Of a stretch of DNA of 32,264 nt, positions 1-8,368 are shown piece after piece (within the stretch, counting starts at the first letter, position 1; the number at the start of each line of letters is the position of its first letter). The notes beneath the pieces are model-generated. The model searched no databases and was not told where the DNA came from. It worked only from the letters and a program-made list of their open reading frames with translations. The DNA comes from Dehalococcoidia bacterium (GTDB lineage: Bacteria > Chloroflexota > Dehalococcoidia > GIF9 > AB-539-J10): positions 1-32,264 of the forward strand of contig JALNYR010000008.1 of assembly GCA_023229725.1 (NCBI GenBank). Direction: 5' to 3'. A program made the position numbers and the translations under genes.

Positions 1-2
1 GC

Positions 3-590
3 CACTACCTGCTGGGAGTGCGGCAGGAGCGCGGGCACATCATCCGCTCGGTCACGACGACGGAGATGATTTCCCTGCTCGGGCAGCGCTTCGGAGTCCC
101 AGTCCAGGTGACGGCGGTCGGCTTCAAGTACATCGCACCGCTGATGCTGGAGTACGACGCGCTTGTCGGCGGCGAGGAGAGCGGCGGCTACGGCTTCAGA
201 GGCCACATACCTGAGAGGGACGGCGTTCTGGCCGGGCTGTACTTCCTCGACTACGTCCGGCGCACGGGGAAGGGCCCTTCGAAGCTGCTCGAGGAACTGT
301 ACGAACTGGTTGGACCGCACCACTACGACCGGCTGGACCAGGAGCTTGAACCCGCCGACCGCGCCCGGGTTGCCGCAGTGCTCGAGCAACTCGAGCCGGC
401 CAGGGTAGGAGACGCTGACGTGCACCTGGTGGACAGGACCGACGGCGTCAGGCTCGTGTTGCGGGACGGCTCATGGCTGCTCTTCCGACTGTCGGGCACA
501 GAGCCGCTCGTGCGCATCTACGCCGAAGCCGAGAGCGTGGAACGGGTGCAGACCCTGCTGGCGCAGGGGCGCTGTCTGCTCGGACTGTGA
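3..590 (+). CDS. Phosphoglucomutase/phosphomannomutase family protein, C-terminal part
   Basis: This is the 3' part of an alpha-D-phosphohexomutase gene whose start lies before the window; the reading frame is open from base 3. Family members move a phosphate between C1 and C6 of a hexose through a phosphoserine enzyme. Two late signatures are visible: the sugar-binding loop GGEESGG (bases about 171-191) and the C-terminal phosphate-binding loop RLSGTEP (about 487-507). The phosphoserine loop and the metal loop would lie upstream and cannot be seen, so substrate choice (glucose, mannose or glucosamine phosphate) is undecided. The gene ends at TGA 588-590, with about 75 bases of spacer before the oppositely oriented tRNA-Ser. 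Family assignment is firm; specificity is unknown. Confidence 0.93.
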   Translation, partial: HYLLGVRQERGHIIRSVTTTEMISLLGQRFGVPVQVTAVGFKYIAPLMLEYDALVGGEESGGYGFRGHIPERDGVLAGLYFLDYVRRTGKGPSKLLEELYELVGPHHYDRLDQELEPADRARVAAVLEQLEPARVGDADVHLVDRTDGVRLVLRDGSWLLFRLSGTEPLVRIYAEAESVERVQTLLAQGRCLLGL

Positions 591-666
591 CGGTGGCGCT
601 GAGCCGGCGCACAGCCATGCGGCCGGATGCGATGGTTGTGAGGCCGAAGGAGAGATGTACTCGGAG

Positions 667-758
667 TGGCGGAGGGAGCGAGATTCGAACTCGCGACCCC
701 GATTTCTCGGGGCAACCGCTTAGCAGGCGGCCGCACTAGACCTCTATGCGATCCCTCC
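667..758 (-). tRNA. tRNA-Ser (anticodon GCU)
   Basis: Read on the minus strand, GGAGGGA (758-752) pairs with TCCCTCC (677-671) as the acceptor stem, followed by discriminator G (670) and an encoded CCA (669-667). The anticodon GCT lies at 724-722 and reads AGC/AGU serine codons. A long variable arm (CCCCGA paired with TCGGGG) and the T-loop GTTCGAATC mark it as a class II serine tRNA. Without the CCA it spans 670-758. Confidence 0.95.
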
Positions 759-787
759 GTGCCGGACGCAACGTGCGAAACCTCCGT

Positions 788-817
788 ATTATGCCACAGG
801 TGACACGGTCAGACCAA
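788..817 (-). promoter_or_regulatory. Candidate promoter of tRNA-Ser
   Basis: On the minus strand, TTGGTC (817-812) and CATAAT (793-788) are separated by 18 bases. The -10 matches consensus at five of six positions and the -35 is weak. Transcription would begin about 20-25 bases before the mature tRNA. Confidence 0.35.
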
Positions 818-850
818 GCGTTGTAAACGGGCGCCGCCGGGAAGGCCTGC

Positions 851-1327
851 TCAGCGCCCGGCGTCCGGCGACGGCTCCTTCCTCCACTGCTGCAGCTCGA
901 TGATGTTCCCCTCGGGGTCGGTCACGTACGCGAACGTGATGACACCGGCGCCCGGAATCGTTCGAGATACGACCTCGCCAAGCGCACCTCCACCGGCGGC
1001 GCGCACGCCGGCCGCCGCGGCTGCAACGTCATCCACTTCGAAGGCGACGTGCCCGAGACCCTGTCGGTTCGCCGCCGCGGGGAGTCGCTCCAGCTCCCTG
1101 GAGTACTGAAACACTTCGAGGGTGGGACCACCTTCGCCATAGCCCGGCAGCCGCAAGTGCACGCCATCCAGGGCCGCATCCTGCACGCCGGTCGCCCGCG
1201 ACAGCCACTCGCCTGCCAGGTGCCGCTCGGGAGGCACCGGCACACAGCCGAACACGTCTTCGTAGAAGCGAGCGAGGTGCCGCCAGTCGCGGGCGACGAT
1301 GTTCACATGGGCGAAGCGGGTCTCCAT
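851..1327 (-). CDS. VOC-superfamily (glyoxalase/bleomycin-resistance fold) protein
   Basis: This 158-residue protein has two beta-alpha-beta-beta-beta modules of the vicinal oxygen chelate fold. It opens with RFAHVNIVARDW and a helix (LARFYEDVFG). The second half has GLGHVAFEVDDV and ends with DPEGNIIELQQW. The expected metal ligands are present: His7, a Glu in LEVFQYSR, the His of GLGHV and the Glu of NIIEL. The fold and probable metal site are therefore supported, but the substrate (lyase, dioxygenase or epimerase type) is not. The ATG at 1327 follows a GAGAGGAG ribosome site. It is transcribed away from the membrane-protein gene at 1501, with about 170 bases of shared upstream DNA. Confidence 0.85.
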   Translation of the reverse strand: METRFAHVNIVARDWRHLARFYEDVFGCVPVPPERHLAGEWLSRATGVQDAALDGVHLRLPGYGEGGPTLEVFQYSRELERLPAAANRQGLGHVAFEVDDVAAAAAGVRAAGGGALGEVVSRTIPGAGVITFAYVTDPEGNIIELQQWRKEPSPDAGR

Positions 1328-1500
1328 CGAGGGTTTCTCCTCTCTGCCGGTGTCCGGAATCGGCCGCCAGAGTCACGGCCCATGCACTAGAATACAGGAC
1401 GGAAACTGAGAATCCAGGCTGGCGGCGAAGGGAAGCGAAGCGGCGCTCGCCGCCGAGTGGGCGAGAGGGCTCCCAGCGAACAAGAGAAGTGAGGAGAAGG

Positions 1501-2250
1501 ATGCCGATTCCACGCACATTGCACAACCCATCCACTGGCGCGGGAAGCGCGGCTTCAGACTGGAAGGGTCTCTACAGGGTCGGCGCCGGGGCCGCACTGC
1601 TGATGGCCGCGTTCATCCCGGTTCAGATCATCGTCTTCATCATCTGGCCTCCGCCCGGTACCGTCACCGGCTGGTTCGACCTGTATCAGCAGCACCCGCT
1701 CGTCGGGCTCCTCGACATGGACCTGCTGCTCATCGTCGACCAGGTGTTCGTGGCCCTCATCATGGTGACTCTCTACGTGGTGCTCAGGCGGAGCTGGCAA
1801 TCGCTCATGACCATCGCCCTGACGCTCAGCGCGCTCGGGATAGCAGCCTACTTCGCTTCAACCGCGGCCTTCGAGATGCTCTCCCTGAGCGGCGACTATG
1901 CCGCGGCAACGACGGAAGCTCAGAGAGCCACGCTCCTCGCCGCTGGCCAGGTGATGCTGTCCACGTGGCAGGGCACCGCTTTCAGCGTCGGGTATGTTCT
2001 CGAAGGCATCGGACTCCTGCTCGTCGCCATCGTGATGCTGCGGAGCACGGTCTTCAGCCAGACGACCGCCCGCGTGGGAGTCGTGCTGGGTGTGATGTCG
2101 CTCCTGCCTCCCACCGCGGGGATGGTCGGGATGTTCTTCGCCCTCGGTTCTCTCGTGCCTCTGGAGATATGGGACATCCTCGTCGCCAGGAGACTGCTGC
2201 GCCTTGTGCGGGAAGCCTCGAAGGTCTCCCAATCGAGCCTGCCCTCATGA
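1501..2250 (+). CDS. DUF4386-like polytopic membrane protein
   Basis: This hydrophobic protein of about 249 residues has roughly six membrane spans (for example AGAALLMAAFIPVQIIVF and LEGIGLLLVAIVML). The phrases AAYFASTAAFEMLSLSG and AAATTEAQRATLLAAGQ resemble the DUF4386 family, which has no established biochemical role. I prefer ATG 1501 because GGAG (1493-1496) lies just before it; an in-frame GTG at 1489 has no ribosome site and would add four residues. It is a single gene followed by about 90 bases before the radical SAM gene, and it may be functionally separate from that cluster. The family match is from memory of sequence style, so moderate certainty. Confidence 0.65.
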   Translation: MPIPRTLHNPSTGAGSAASDWKGLYRVGAGAALLMAAFIPVQIIVFIIWPPPGTVTGWFDLYQQHPLVGLLDMDLLLIVDQVFVALIMVTLYVVLRRSWQSLMTIALTLSALGIAAYFASTAAFEMLSLSGDYAAATTEAQRATLLAAGQVMLSTWQGTAFSVGYVLEGIGLLLVAIVMLRSTVFSQTTARVGVVLGVMSLLPPTAGMVGMFFALGSLVPLEIWDILVARRLLRLVREASKVSQSSLPS

Positions 2251-2342
2251 CCGGCACGATTGCCGTCACGGCGGAGGAATCCGGCTCGGACCTGTATCAC
2301 CTGACGCACGGGAGAATGTGACCTCCTGAAAGTGAAGCTGCA

Positions 2343-3593
2343 ATGAGTGTAAGAAACAGTCTGCACGACAGTCTGCCCCTGGCCCGGGTAGTCGGCTCCA
2401 ACCCCCGAATGCTGCAGGTCAGCCCCTCAATCCTGCAATTCTTGAGCGGCTACATGGGCAAGTTCCGGGTCCGTGAAGTTGGCGACAACCTGATTCTTCA
2501 CTCCCATCTGCCGCCTCTCAACAGTCCGGCCTATTCCCGCTTCGTCACGGAACACCTGCTGGCGAGGACCTCCGGTCCGTCCCACGCCCAGGTCGGCATC
2601 ACCAATGCCTGCCCACAACGCTGTGAATACTGCTACAACCGCAACCGCCGGGGCCAGGTGATGGACACGGATACCGTCCTGAAGACAGTACGGACGTTGA
2701 GAGAGATGGGGGCGGTCTGGCTCGGCCTGACCGGCGGCGAGCCGCTGCTGAACGGGGACATCGTCAGGATCGTTGAGAGCGTCAGCGGTGATTGTGCCGT
2801 GAAACTCTTCACTACCGGCTGCACGCTGACACCCGAGAAGGCCTCCCGATTGAGGCAGGCCGGGCTGTTCTCAGTATCGGTCAGCCTGGACCACTGGCGG
2901 GAGGAAGAGCACGACCGGGGTCGTAGATATGAGGGGGCTTTCCGGGAGGCATTGAGGGCCATCGACATATTCCGGAGCACCGGCGGCATTCAGGTCGGTG
3001 TTTCGGCGGTTCTGTCACGCGAGATGATCGAGAACGACCAGGTGGAAGAGTTCCTCAGCTTTCTCGATGGGCTGGGCGTTGATGAAGCGTGGCTCAGTGA
3101 AGTGAAGCCTTCGCTGGAAGCCTTCTGGAATGAGAGACTGGTCATCACCGAAGAGCATCGTCTGAAGCTGGTCAAGTTGCAGGACCGCTACAATGCCGGA
3201 GGCAGGATGACCGTGAACTACCTGGGGCATTTCGAAGGCAAGGAGTGCTTCGGCTGCAACGCCGGCAACAAGATGGTCTACATCGACGCCTTCGGAGAGG
3301 TGAGCCCCTGTGTGTTCACGCCCTTGAGCTTCGGTAACGTCCAGACCGGTTCACTCCCCGCGATTTTCGCCGAGATGCAGGAGCACTTCCCGTCTGAGGA
3401 GAGCTGCTTCATCAACAAGAACTACCGCCTGCTGCAGAAGCATTCGGCCGGTCGCACAACCCTCGGCAGAGCGGATACGCTGAGGATGCTTGAAGAGGTC
3501 CGTTTCGGCGGGTTGTCCAGGTTCAACCAGCTGCACCACGGCTCAGGAACCGGACAGGTGACGCCTGCTCGCGAAACGCCGGACCGGAGGTGA
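2343..3593 (+). CDS. Radical SAM protein with SPASM-like C-terminal region
   Basis: This 416-residue radical SAM enzyme has the cluster motif CPQRCEYC (Cys90, Cys94, Cys97; CX3CX2C) and the SAM-binding GGEP at 131-134. The C-terminal third has CFGC (Cys302, Cys305), SPC (Cys323) and Cys355, the layout of a SPASM/twitch auxiliary Fe-S region. SPASM enzymes include maturases of peptides and proteins and some cofactor enzymes, so a modifying role on a peptide, protein or cofactor is possible but not shown. About 80 residues precede the radical SAM core; a later ATG at 2409 could also be used, since no strong ribosome site precedes 2343. It leads a run of four closely spaced genes ending in an Fe-S GMC oxidoreductase. 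No obvious small precursor-peptide gene is adjacent. Confidence 0.82.
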   Translation: MSVRNSLHDSLPLARVVGSNPRMLQVSPSILQFLSGYMGKFRVREVGDNLILHSHLPPLNSPAYSRFVTEHLLARTSGPSHAQVGITNACPQRCEYCYNRNRRGQVMDTDTVLKTVRTLREMGAVWLGLTGGEPLLNGDIVRIVESVSGDCAVKLFTTGCTLTPEKASRLRQAGLFSVSVSLDHWREEEHDRGRRYEGAFREALRAIDIFRSTGGIQVGVSAVLSREMIENDQVEEFLSFLDGLGVDEAWLSEVKPSLEAFWNERLVITEEHRLKLVKLQDRYNAGGRMTVNYLGHFEGKECFGCNAGNKMVYIDAFGEVSPCVFTPLSFGNVQTGSLPAIFAEMQEHFPSEESCFINKNYRLLQKHSAGRTTLGRADTLRMLEEVRFGGLSRFNQLHHGSGTGQVTPARETPDRR

Positions 3594-3602
3594 GCGAACG
3601 AT

Positions 3603-4001
3603 ATGACTATGTACAGAGCCGTGAGCTTCGTCCTGGCGCTGCTGTTCGCGATGACGGGAGTACTGTTTCTCGGTTTCCCGGACGCGGCAATCGCGTTCTT
3701 CAACACCCTCTCCCCGTCGTTCGACATGCCGCAAACCCCGTCGAGCGGATGGGATTTCTACCTTATTCTGGCTGTGGGCTACATGTACCTGGTGACCATC
3801 CTGGCCTTCTCGATGTTCAGGCACCCTGAGAATCGCCTCTTCCCGATGCTGCTGGCACATGCCAAGCTGGCCTCATCCATCCTCTCTCTGGCCCTGTTCC
3901 TGCTGCAGGCCCGTTACCTGATCTACCTTGCCAACTTCGCCATCGATGGCGTCATCGGCATCGTAGTCGTGACGATGTACCTGAAGATGAGGCAGGCGTA
4001 G
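3603..4001 (+). CDS. Small four-helix integral membrane protein, unknown function
   Basis: This 132-residue hydrophobic protein has about four predicted membrane helices: residues about 4-26, 48-70, 78-100 and 104-126. No catalytic motif is visible. GGAGG (3586-3590) overlaps the end of the radical SAM gene and serves this ATG; a second in-frame ATG lies two codons later at 3609. Its stop codon shares a base with the possible GTG start of the next gene. Tight packing between a radical SAM gene and a flavoprotein gene suggests it is part of that system, perhaps as an anchor or electron-transfer partner, but it has no haem or quinone signature that I can see. I do not recognise the family with certainty. 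Confidence 0.7.
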   Translation: MTMYRAVSFVLALLFAMTGVLFLGFPDAAIAFFNTLSPSFDMPQTPSSGWDFYLILAVGYMYLVTILAFSMFRHPENRLFPMLLAHAKLASSILSLALFLLQARYLIYLANFAIDGVIGIVVVTMYLKMRQA

Positions 4002-4543
4002 TGGGTCTACTCCTGACGGTCGCGACCTTGTACGTCCCTCAGCCTGTCAGGAGGCGGAAGCTGGAGATGCTCTTCAGGGCAACCGCCGACGCGTTCCAAG
4101 CAGCACTTCCGTCGACCGGAGGTCTCTCCTTCGATGAGTGCCTGAGAGCGTACGCCCGGTTCACTCGGGAACAGGCCGACAGGGCAATCCGGCAAGGTGG
4201 CGAGTCAGAAGTGCGGTCGCGGCTGTTCCAGAATGCCCTTCGCATCGGCCGGCAGTTCAGGAGAGACTTCAAGGTCAATGCCGCGGACGTCATGCGCATG
4301 GGCGCGCTCGTCTACAAGATGCTCGGCATCGACTTTCATGGCGACCCGGGCGGCAACATCGTCATCAGGCGCTGCTTCTTCAGTAGCTACTACTCGAGCC
4401 GGGTGTGCCGGCTGATTTCGTCTCTGGACGAAGGATTGCTGGTCGGGCTTGCCGGAGGCGGCAGACTCAGCTTCACCCAGCGCATCACCGAAGGTAACGA
4501 GTGCTGCCTGGCGCAGCTTCAGACAGACGGGAGGCCTGAGTGA
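4001..4543 (+). CDS. Unknown protein, possibly L-2-amino-thiazoline-4-carboxylate hydrolase-like
   Basis: This is a soluble protein of 180 residues from GTG 4001, or 158 from ATG 4067. GTG 4001 overlaps the previous stop (TAGTG), while ATG 4067 has AGGAGG 12 bases upstream; the conserved-looking part begins near the ATG. The first half is helical and charged. The second half has Cys125, Cys136, a glycine-rich LAGGGRLSFTQRITEG stretch and a Cys168-Cys169 pair. This late Cys and Gly pattern recalls the ATC-hydrolase-like/V4R-like small domains, but the resemblance is weak and I do not assign an activity. Its stop overlaps the next start (GTGA), so translational coupling to the GMC flavoprotein is likely. 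Confidence 0.6.
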   Translation: MGLLLTVATLYVPQPVRRRKLEMLFRATADAFQAALPSTGGLSFDECLRAYARFTREQADRAIRQGGESEVRSRLFQNALRIGRQFRRDFKVNAADVMRMGALVYKMLGIDFHGDPGGNIVIRRCFFSSYYSSRVCRLISSLDEGLLVGLAGGGRLSFTQRITEGNECCLAQLQTDGRPE

Positions 4544-5832
4544 AGACCGCCATCATCGTGGGAAGCGGCGCGGGGGGCGCCACCGTCGCCCGGGAGTTGC
4601 AGGGGACGTATCAGGTCACCGTGCTGGAAGCCGGAGGTCCGTTCCACCCCTTCGCCGGCAACCTCGCAACCATTGAGAGGTTGAAGACAGCAGCCGGTCC
4701 CTTCTTCAACAGGAGACAGATTCCGTGGATTCTGCCCGCCATGAAGGTGGACGCGACCGGGGACGGCATGGTGCTGGTCAAAGGCATGGGGGAGGGAGGC
4801 ACGACCACCATCTGCACCGGCAACGCAATCCGGCAGGACCACGACCTGAAAGCGACAGGGATAGACCTGGATGCCGAGTTCCAGGAGCTGGCAAGGGAAA
4901 TCCCCATCCACAGCGACCACGAAAGCCTGTGGCGCGCCCCGACCAGAGAGGCCTTCAGCGTTTGCGAGGCCCTGGGATTGCGTCCACAGCCAACGCCGAA
5001 GATGGTCCGGCGCGAGCGCTGCACGGGCTGCGGCAGGTGCATCCTGGGTTGCCCCCACGGGGCCAAGTGGGACAGCCGGGACTACCTGCACGAGGCAATC
5101 GAGAAGGGCGCTGAACTGGTGTCCGGGCACAGAGTGCGCAAGTTTGTCATCGAGGACGGACGGGCAATCGGGGTTGCCGCCAGTAGCGGAGGGCGTACCC
5201 GGCTCTACCGTGGAGACCTCATCGTCTTGGCCGCCGGCGGCCTCGGGACTCCGGTAATCCTGCAGCAATCGGGAATCGAGTGCCGGCCCACTCTGTCTGT
5301 AGACCCGGTGCTGTGCGTGGCTACTCGCTGGGAGAAGGCCCTGCAGAGCCATGAGATGCCCATGCCGTTCATCGTGCAGAAGGAGCATTTCATCATCTCA
5401 CCCTACTTCGACTTCCTGAGCTTCTTCTTCGACCGGAGATGGAGACACTCCGCCGGCGATATCTTCAGCCTGATGATAAAGCTGGCCGACGCCAACTCCG
5501 GAAACGTCTCCCCGGAGGGAGTGCGAAAGCCACTTCTGGAGCTGGACCGGGCACGGCTGGAAGAAGGGGTGGAGTGCTGCAGGGCGATTCTCCGCAGGAT
5601 GGGCAAGAAGGATGCCGACGTCTTCCTCGGAACCCTGAATGCCGGCCACCCGGGAGGCATGCTGCCGCTCACCGAGAAGGAATCCCGGACCCTGCACCAT
5701 GATTGCCTCCCTGACAACTTGTACGTGGCCGATGCTTCTCTGTTCCCCAAGTCGCTGGGGAACCCTCCCATCCTGACAATCCTGGCACTGGCCAAGAGAA
5801 TCAGCAGGCTGTGCCGCGAGCACGCCGGATAG
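4540..5832 (+). CDS. GMC-family FAD oxidoreductase with an inserted 4Fe-4S motif
   Basis: This 430-residue flavoprotein begins with the dinucleotide-binding loop GSGAGG (residues 9-14) and an acidic strand end (VTVLEAGG). It ends with the GMC C-terminal block: AGHPGGMLPL, then LYVADASLFPKSLGNPPIL. The His of GHPGG and the Asn of GNPP match the usual catalytic pair. Between them lies CTGCGRCILGCPHGAKW (Cys161, 164, 167, 171), a ferredoxin-type 4Fe-4S motif absent from classic oxygen-using GMC oxidases. It is therefore probably a dehydrogenase passing electrons to a carrier. At 430 residues it is shorter than typical GMC enzymes. The start is GTG 4540, overlapping the previous stop. Substrate is unknown; an alcohol, sterol-like or polyol compound, or an installed group on a peptide, are all possible. 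Confidence 0.85.
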   Translation: MKTAIIVGSGAGGATVARELQGTYQVTVLEAGGPFHPFAGNLATIERLKTAAGPFFNRRQIPWILPAMKVDATGDGMVLVKGMGEGGTTTICTGNAIRQDHDLKATGIDLDAEFQELAREIPIHSDHESLWRAPTREAFSVCEALGLRPQPTPKMVRRERCTGCGRCILGCPHGAKWDSRDYLHEAIEKGAELVSGHRVRKFVIEDGRAIGVAASSGGRTRLYRGDLIVLAAGGLGTPVILQQSGIECRPTLSVDPVLCVATRWEKALQSHEMPMPFIVQKEHFIISPYFDFLSFFFDRRWRHSAGDIFSLMIKLADANSGNVSPEGVRKPLLELDRARLEEGVECCRAILRRMGKKDADVFLGTLNAGHPGGMLPLTEKESRTLHHDCLPDNLYVADASLFPKSLGNPPILTILALAKRISRLCREHAG

Positions 5833-6088
5833 CACACCACGAATCCCGACCTTCACCCGTCGCCGGCACGGAGTCGACGGCGCGCACCGAATGGCTTTCG
5901 CGCAATCGTCAGGTGTCTAGCCGCACAGCTCACCTGGCAGTCCGACGCAGCACGAGTCCATGGAAGCCACCACAGAATTCCAGTTGGCACGGGCTTCAAC
6001 AACGGAGTAAGGTCATAGGGTGTCCACCGGGACAGCTCTCTGAAGGTTCACCCGTGAGCCGGAGGGGAAGGCGAATCAGGAGGGTGAC

Positions 6089-6313
6089 ATGAACTGGGAT
6101 CAAGCTCAAGAGGCCTGCATCTGCGGTATGTGTCCCACGTACGTTTCCTGCGGCGAGAAGATAGCCTTCTGCATGCCTGAGTCACCAACAAGCAGGTGCA
6201 TCAAGGTTGAGGCCGGATGCGTCTGTCCGGGCTGCCCTGTGCAGGACGAAATGGGATTCAAACACGAGCTGTACTGCACGAGGGGCAACGAACAGAGGCT
6301 GGCGCGCCATTAG
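6089..6313 (+). CDS. Cys-rich small protein, DUF2769-like
   Basis: This 74-residue protein has ten cysteines: 10, 12, 15, 21, 28, 37, 44, 46, 49 and 63. Two near-repeats are visible, CICGMCP and CVCPGCP, each followed by further Cys. This matches my recollection of the DUF2769 family of archaea and anaerobic bacteria, whose function is unknown. The spacing suggests binding of metal or Fe-S clusters. AGGAGGG (6078-6084) gives a strong ribosome site for ATG 6089. It ends 16 bases before the FAD enzyme at 6330, so the two are probably co-transcribed, and a small electron carrier or metal donor for that enzyme is a reasonable guess. About 256 bases separate it from the GMC gene; I found no clear RNA element there. 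Confidence 0.75.
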   Translation: MNWDQAQEACICGMCPTYVSCGEKIAFCMPESPTSRCIKVEAGCVCPGCPVQDEMGFKHELYCTRGNEQRLARH

Positions 6314-6329
6314 GGCGGGGGAGGGCAAG

Positions 6330-7976
6330 ATGGATACATCGCGATGGGACAATGAGACAGATGTGCTAGTAGTGGGGAGCGGCGCCGCCGCCTGCAGCGC
6401 GGCGATAGTCGCCAGGTCTCGCGGGGCCGACGTCACCATGCTCGAGAAGGCCACGCTGTTCGGCGGCACGACCTTGAGGTCGGGTGGCGGGTTCTGGATT
6501 CCCAACAACCGCTTTCAGAAAGAGAAGGGCATCGAGGACAGGAAGGACGACGCGGTGCGCTACATGGCGCGATACTCCTTCCCTCAGCTCTACAACCCGG
6601 CTGACCCGCGCCTCGGACTGCCTGAGAACGAGTACGACCTGATATCGACCTACTATGACACCGCATCAACCGCAGTGAACTACCTGGAAGAGATCGGAGC
6701 AGTGAAAGCGATCCAGGAGATCAACTGGACAGGCCGGCCGCAGGTGGACTACATGGAGATTCTGCCCGAGAACAAGGGTATACGAGGCAGGGTGCTCTAC
6801 TCGATGGGTGCGGACGGGAAGATGGCCTATGGGGGTGAACTCATCCGGCAGCTCAAGACATGGGCCGACGGTCATGGCATCAAGACGCTGCTCAACCACA
6901 GGGTGACCCGGATTGTCCGCGACCAGAAGGGTGACGTCATCGGCGTGGAGGCATCCAGCAAGGACCGCCAGGTCCGTTTCCGGGCGACAAAGGCAGTCGT
7001 TTTCGGGTCCGGAGGCTTCACGCACAACCCCGAGCTGATGTTGCGCTTCCAGCGAGGGCCGCACTTCGGAGGTTGCGCTTCACCCGGCAGCACCGGGGAC
7101 TTCGTCTACATGGCGGGGGCCATTGGCGCGCAATTGGGCAACATGGCCGGCGCCTTTCGCGCGGAAATCGTCCTGGAACAGGCACTTCAGGACCCGAAGG
7201 GCGTCCACAATGTCTTCTATGTCATGGGCGACAGCATCTTTGAAGTGAACCGCTACGGCTTGCGATTCGGCGATGAGAAGAGGAACTACAACGACAGGGC
7301 TATGACGCACTTCGTGTGGGACCCGCTGCGAGCGGAGTGGACGAACATGCTGGTGTTCATGGTCTACGACCAGCGCACTGCCACCCTGTGGCAGGGCTTC
7401 CCGCCGCTTCCTGTCCAGGGAACGCCCGCGCCGCACGTCATCAGCGGAAACACACTCGATGAGCTGGCACAGAGCATCGGCGCGCGACTTGCCCAGCTGG
7501 CAACCAGGACAGGAGGCTTCAGTCTGGATGCCGGCTTCGCCGCGAACCTCAAGCAGACCGTCGGCCGGTTCAATTCGTTTGCCTCGACGGGCAGTGACCC
7601 GGACTTCCACAGGGGCGACTTCGACTACGACCGCGAATGGACCACCTTCCCTCCCACGGTCCCCGGCACGAAGTGGCCGCCGGAGGGCGCCAGGAACTAC
7701 ACGATGTATCCCCTCAGTGAGACCGGCCCTTACTTCGCCGTGATACTGGGCGCGGGCACACTGGACACCAACGGAGGCCCAATCATCAACCGTCACGCGC
7801 AGGTGCTCAACACGGAGTACAAGCCTATCCCGGGATTGTACGGCGCCGGAGACTGCATCGCTTCGCCCACAGCCAACTCATATTGGGGAGGAGGAAGCAC
7901 TATCGGTCCCGCCCTGACCTTCGGCTACCTTGCCGGCATGAACGCAGTGCCGGAGCCCGTCAAGCAGGGTGAATAG
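6330..7976 (+). CDS. FAD-dependent 3-ketosteroid delta-1-dehydrogenase/fumarate-reductase-like flavoprotein
   Basis: This 548-residue flavoprotein starts with the FAD loop VLVVGSGAAACSAA at residues about 11-24, followed by LEKATLFGGTTLRSGGG, typical of the succinate dehydrogenase/fumarate reductase flavoprotein superfamily. Late in the protein are GLYGAGDCIASPTANSYWGG and GSTIGPALTFGYLAG, the C-terminal FAD contact seen in ketosteroid delta-1-dehydrogenases. No signal peptide or haem domain is present, so it is probably cytoplasmic. The frame is open upstream to 6207, but ATG 6330 is chosen because GGGGGAGGG precedes it and the FAD loop falls at the right distance. The neighbours (Cys-rich protein and GMC flavoprotein) suggest a redox pathway. 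Whether the substrate is a steroid, another cyclic ketone or a fumarate-like acid is not decidable here. Confidence 0.85.
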   Translation: MDTSRWDNETDVLVVGSGAAACSAAIVARSRGADVTMLEKATLFGGTTLRSGGGFWIPNNRFQKEKGIEDRKDDAVRYMARYSFPQLYNPADPRLGLPENEYDLISTYYDTASTAVNYLEEIGAVKAIQEINWTGRPQVDYMEILPENKGIRGRVLYSMGADGKMAYGGELIRQLKTWADGHGIKTLLNHRVTRIVRDQKGDVIGVEASSKDRQVRFRATKAVVFGSGGFTHNPELMLRFQRGPHFGGCASPGSTGDFVYMAGAIGAQLGNMAGAFRAEIVLEQALQDPKGVHNVFYVMGDSIFEVNRYGLRFGDEKRNYNDRAMTHFVWDPLRAEWTNMLVFMVYDQRTATLWQGFPPLPVQGTPAPHVISGNTLDELAQSIGARLAQLATRTGGFSLDAGFAANLKQTVGRFNSFASTGSDPDFHRGDFDYDREWTTFPPTVPGTKWPPEGARNYTMYPLSETGPYFAVILGAGTLDTNGGPIINRHAQVLNTEYKPIPGLYGAGDCIASPTANSYWGGGSTIGPALTFGYLAGMNAVPEPVKQGE

Positions 7977-8206
7977 CCCGTACTCGCGCGTGCGGCTCAA
8001 GGCGCAAGGGTTGACGTCACAAGTGGGCTGTCGCTGGTCGCTTCCGGAGTGTCAGCCAGCCGGCGGACGAAGTTGAAGCGGTCTGAGAGCAAGGTCGTCT
8101 GTGCGACCGCTGAGTCCCTGGTGTCGTCACTGCAATCCTGAGAGTCTTCCAGGGGAATGAGGCCCACAGGCGACCGGTTGGATTCCGCTGCGCTGGTGCA
8201 GGTTCG

Positions 8207-8282
8207 TGGTGGAGCTGAGGAGGCTCGAACTCCTGACCTCCTCCGTGCAAAGGAGGCGCTCTCCCAGCTGAGCTACAGCCCC
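8207..8282 (-). tRNA. tRNA-Ala (anticodon UGC)
   Basis: On the minus strand GGGGCTG (8282-8276) pairs with CAGCTCC (8217-8211), followed by discriminator A (8210) and an encoded CCA (8209-8207). The third acceptor pair is G3-U70, the alanine identity element. The anticodon TGC is at 8249-8247 in a TTTGCAC loop, and the D arm (TAGCTCAGCTGGGAGAGC) is canonical. A TATACT -10-like hexamer (8302-8297) lies 14 bases upstream, without a good -35. The stretch 7977-8206 between this tRNA and the flavoprotein gene shows nothing I can identify. Confidence 0.96.
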
Positions 8283-8368
8283 CAAACCCGGCCGATAGTA
8301 TAGCATGTGCTATCATTGAAGCTTGCCGACGAGTGCCCGGAGCTCGGACAGGCAGCAGACAGTCAAAC

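Noticed and set aside
5833..6088. Possible riboswitch in the 256-base spacer before the Cys-rich gene
   Set aside because: A few short inverted segments are present, but I could match no known riboswitch core and saw no terminator or anti-terminator pair.
7977..8206. TTGACGTCA motif and short repeats after the FAD enzyme gene
   Set aside because: An isolated TGACGTCA palindrome with no matching -10 or gene start; probably chance.
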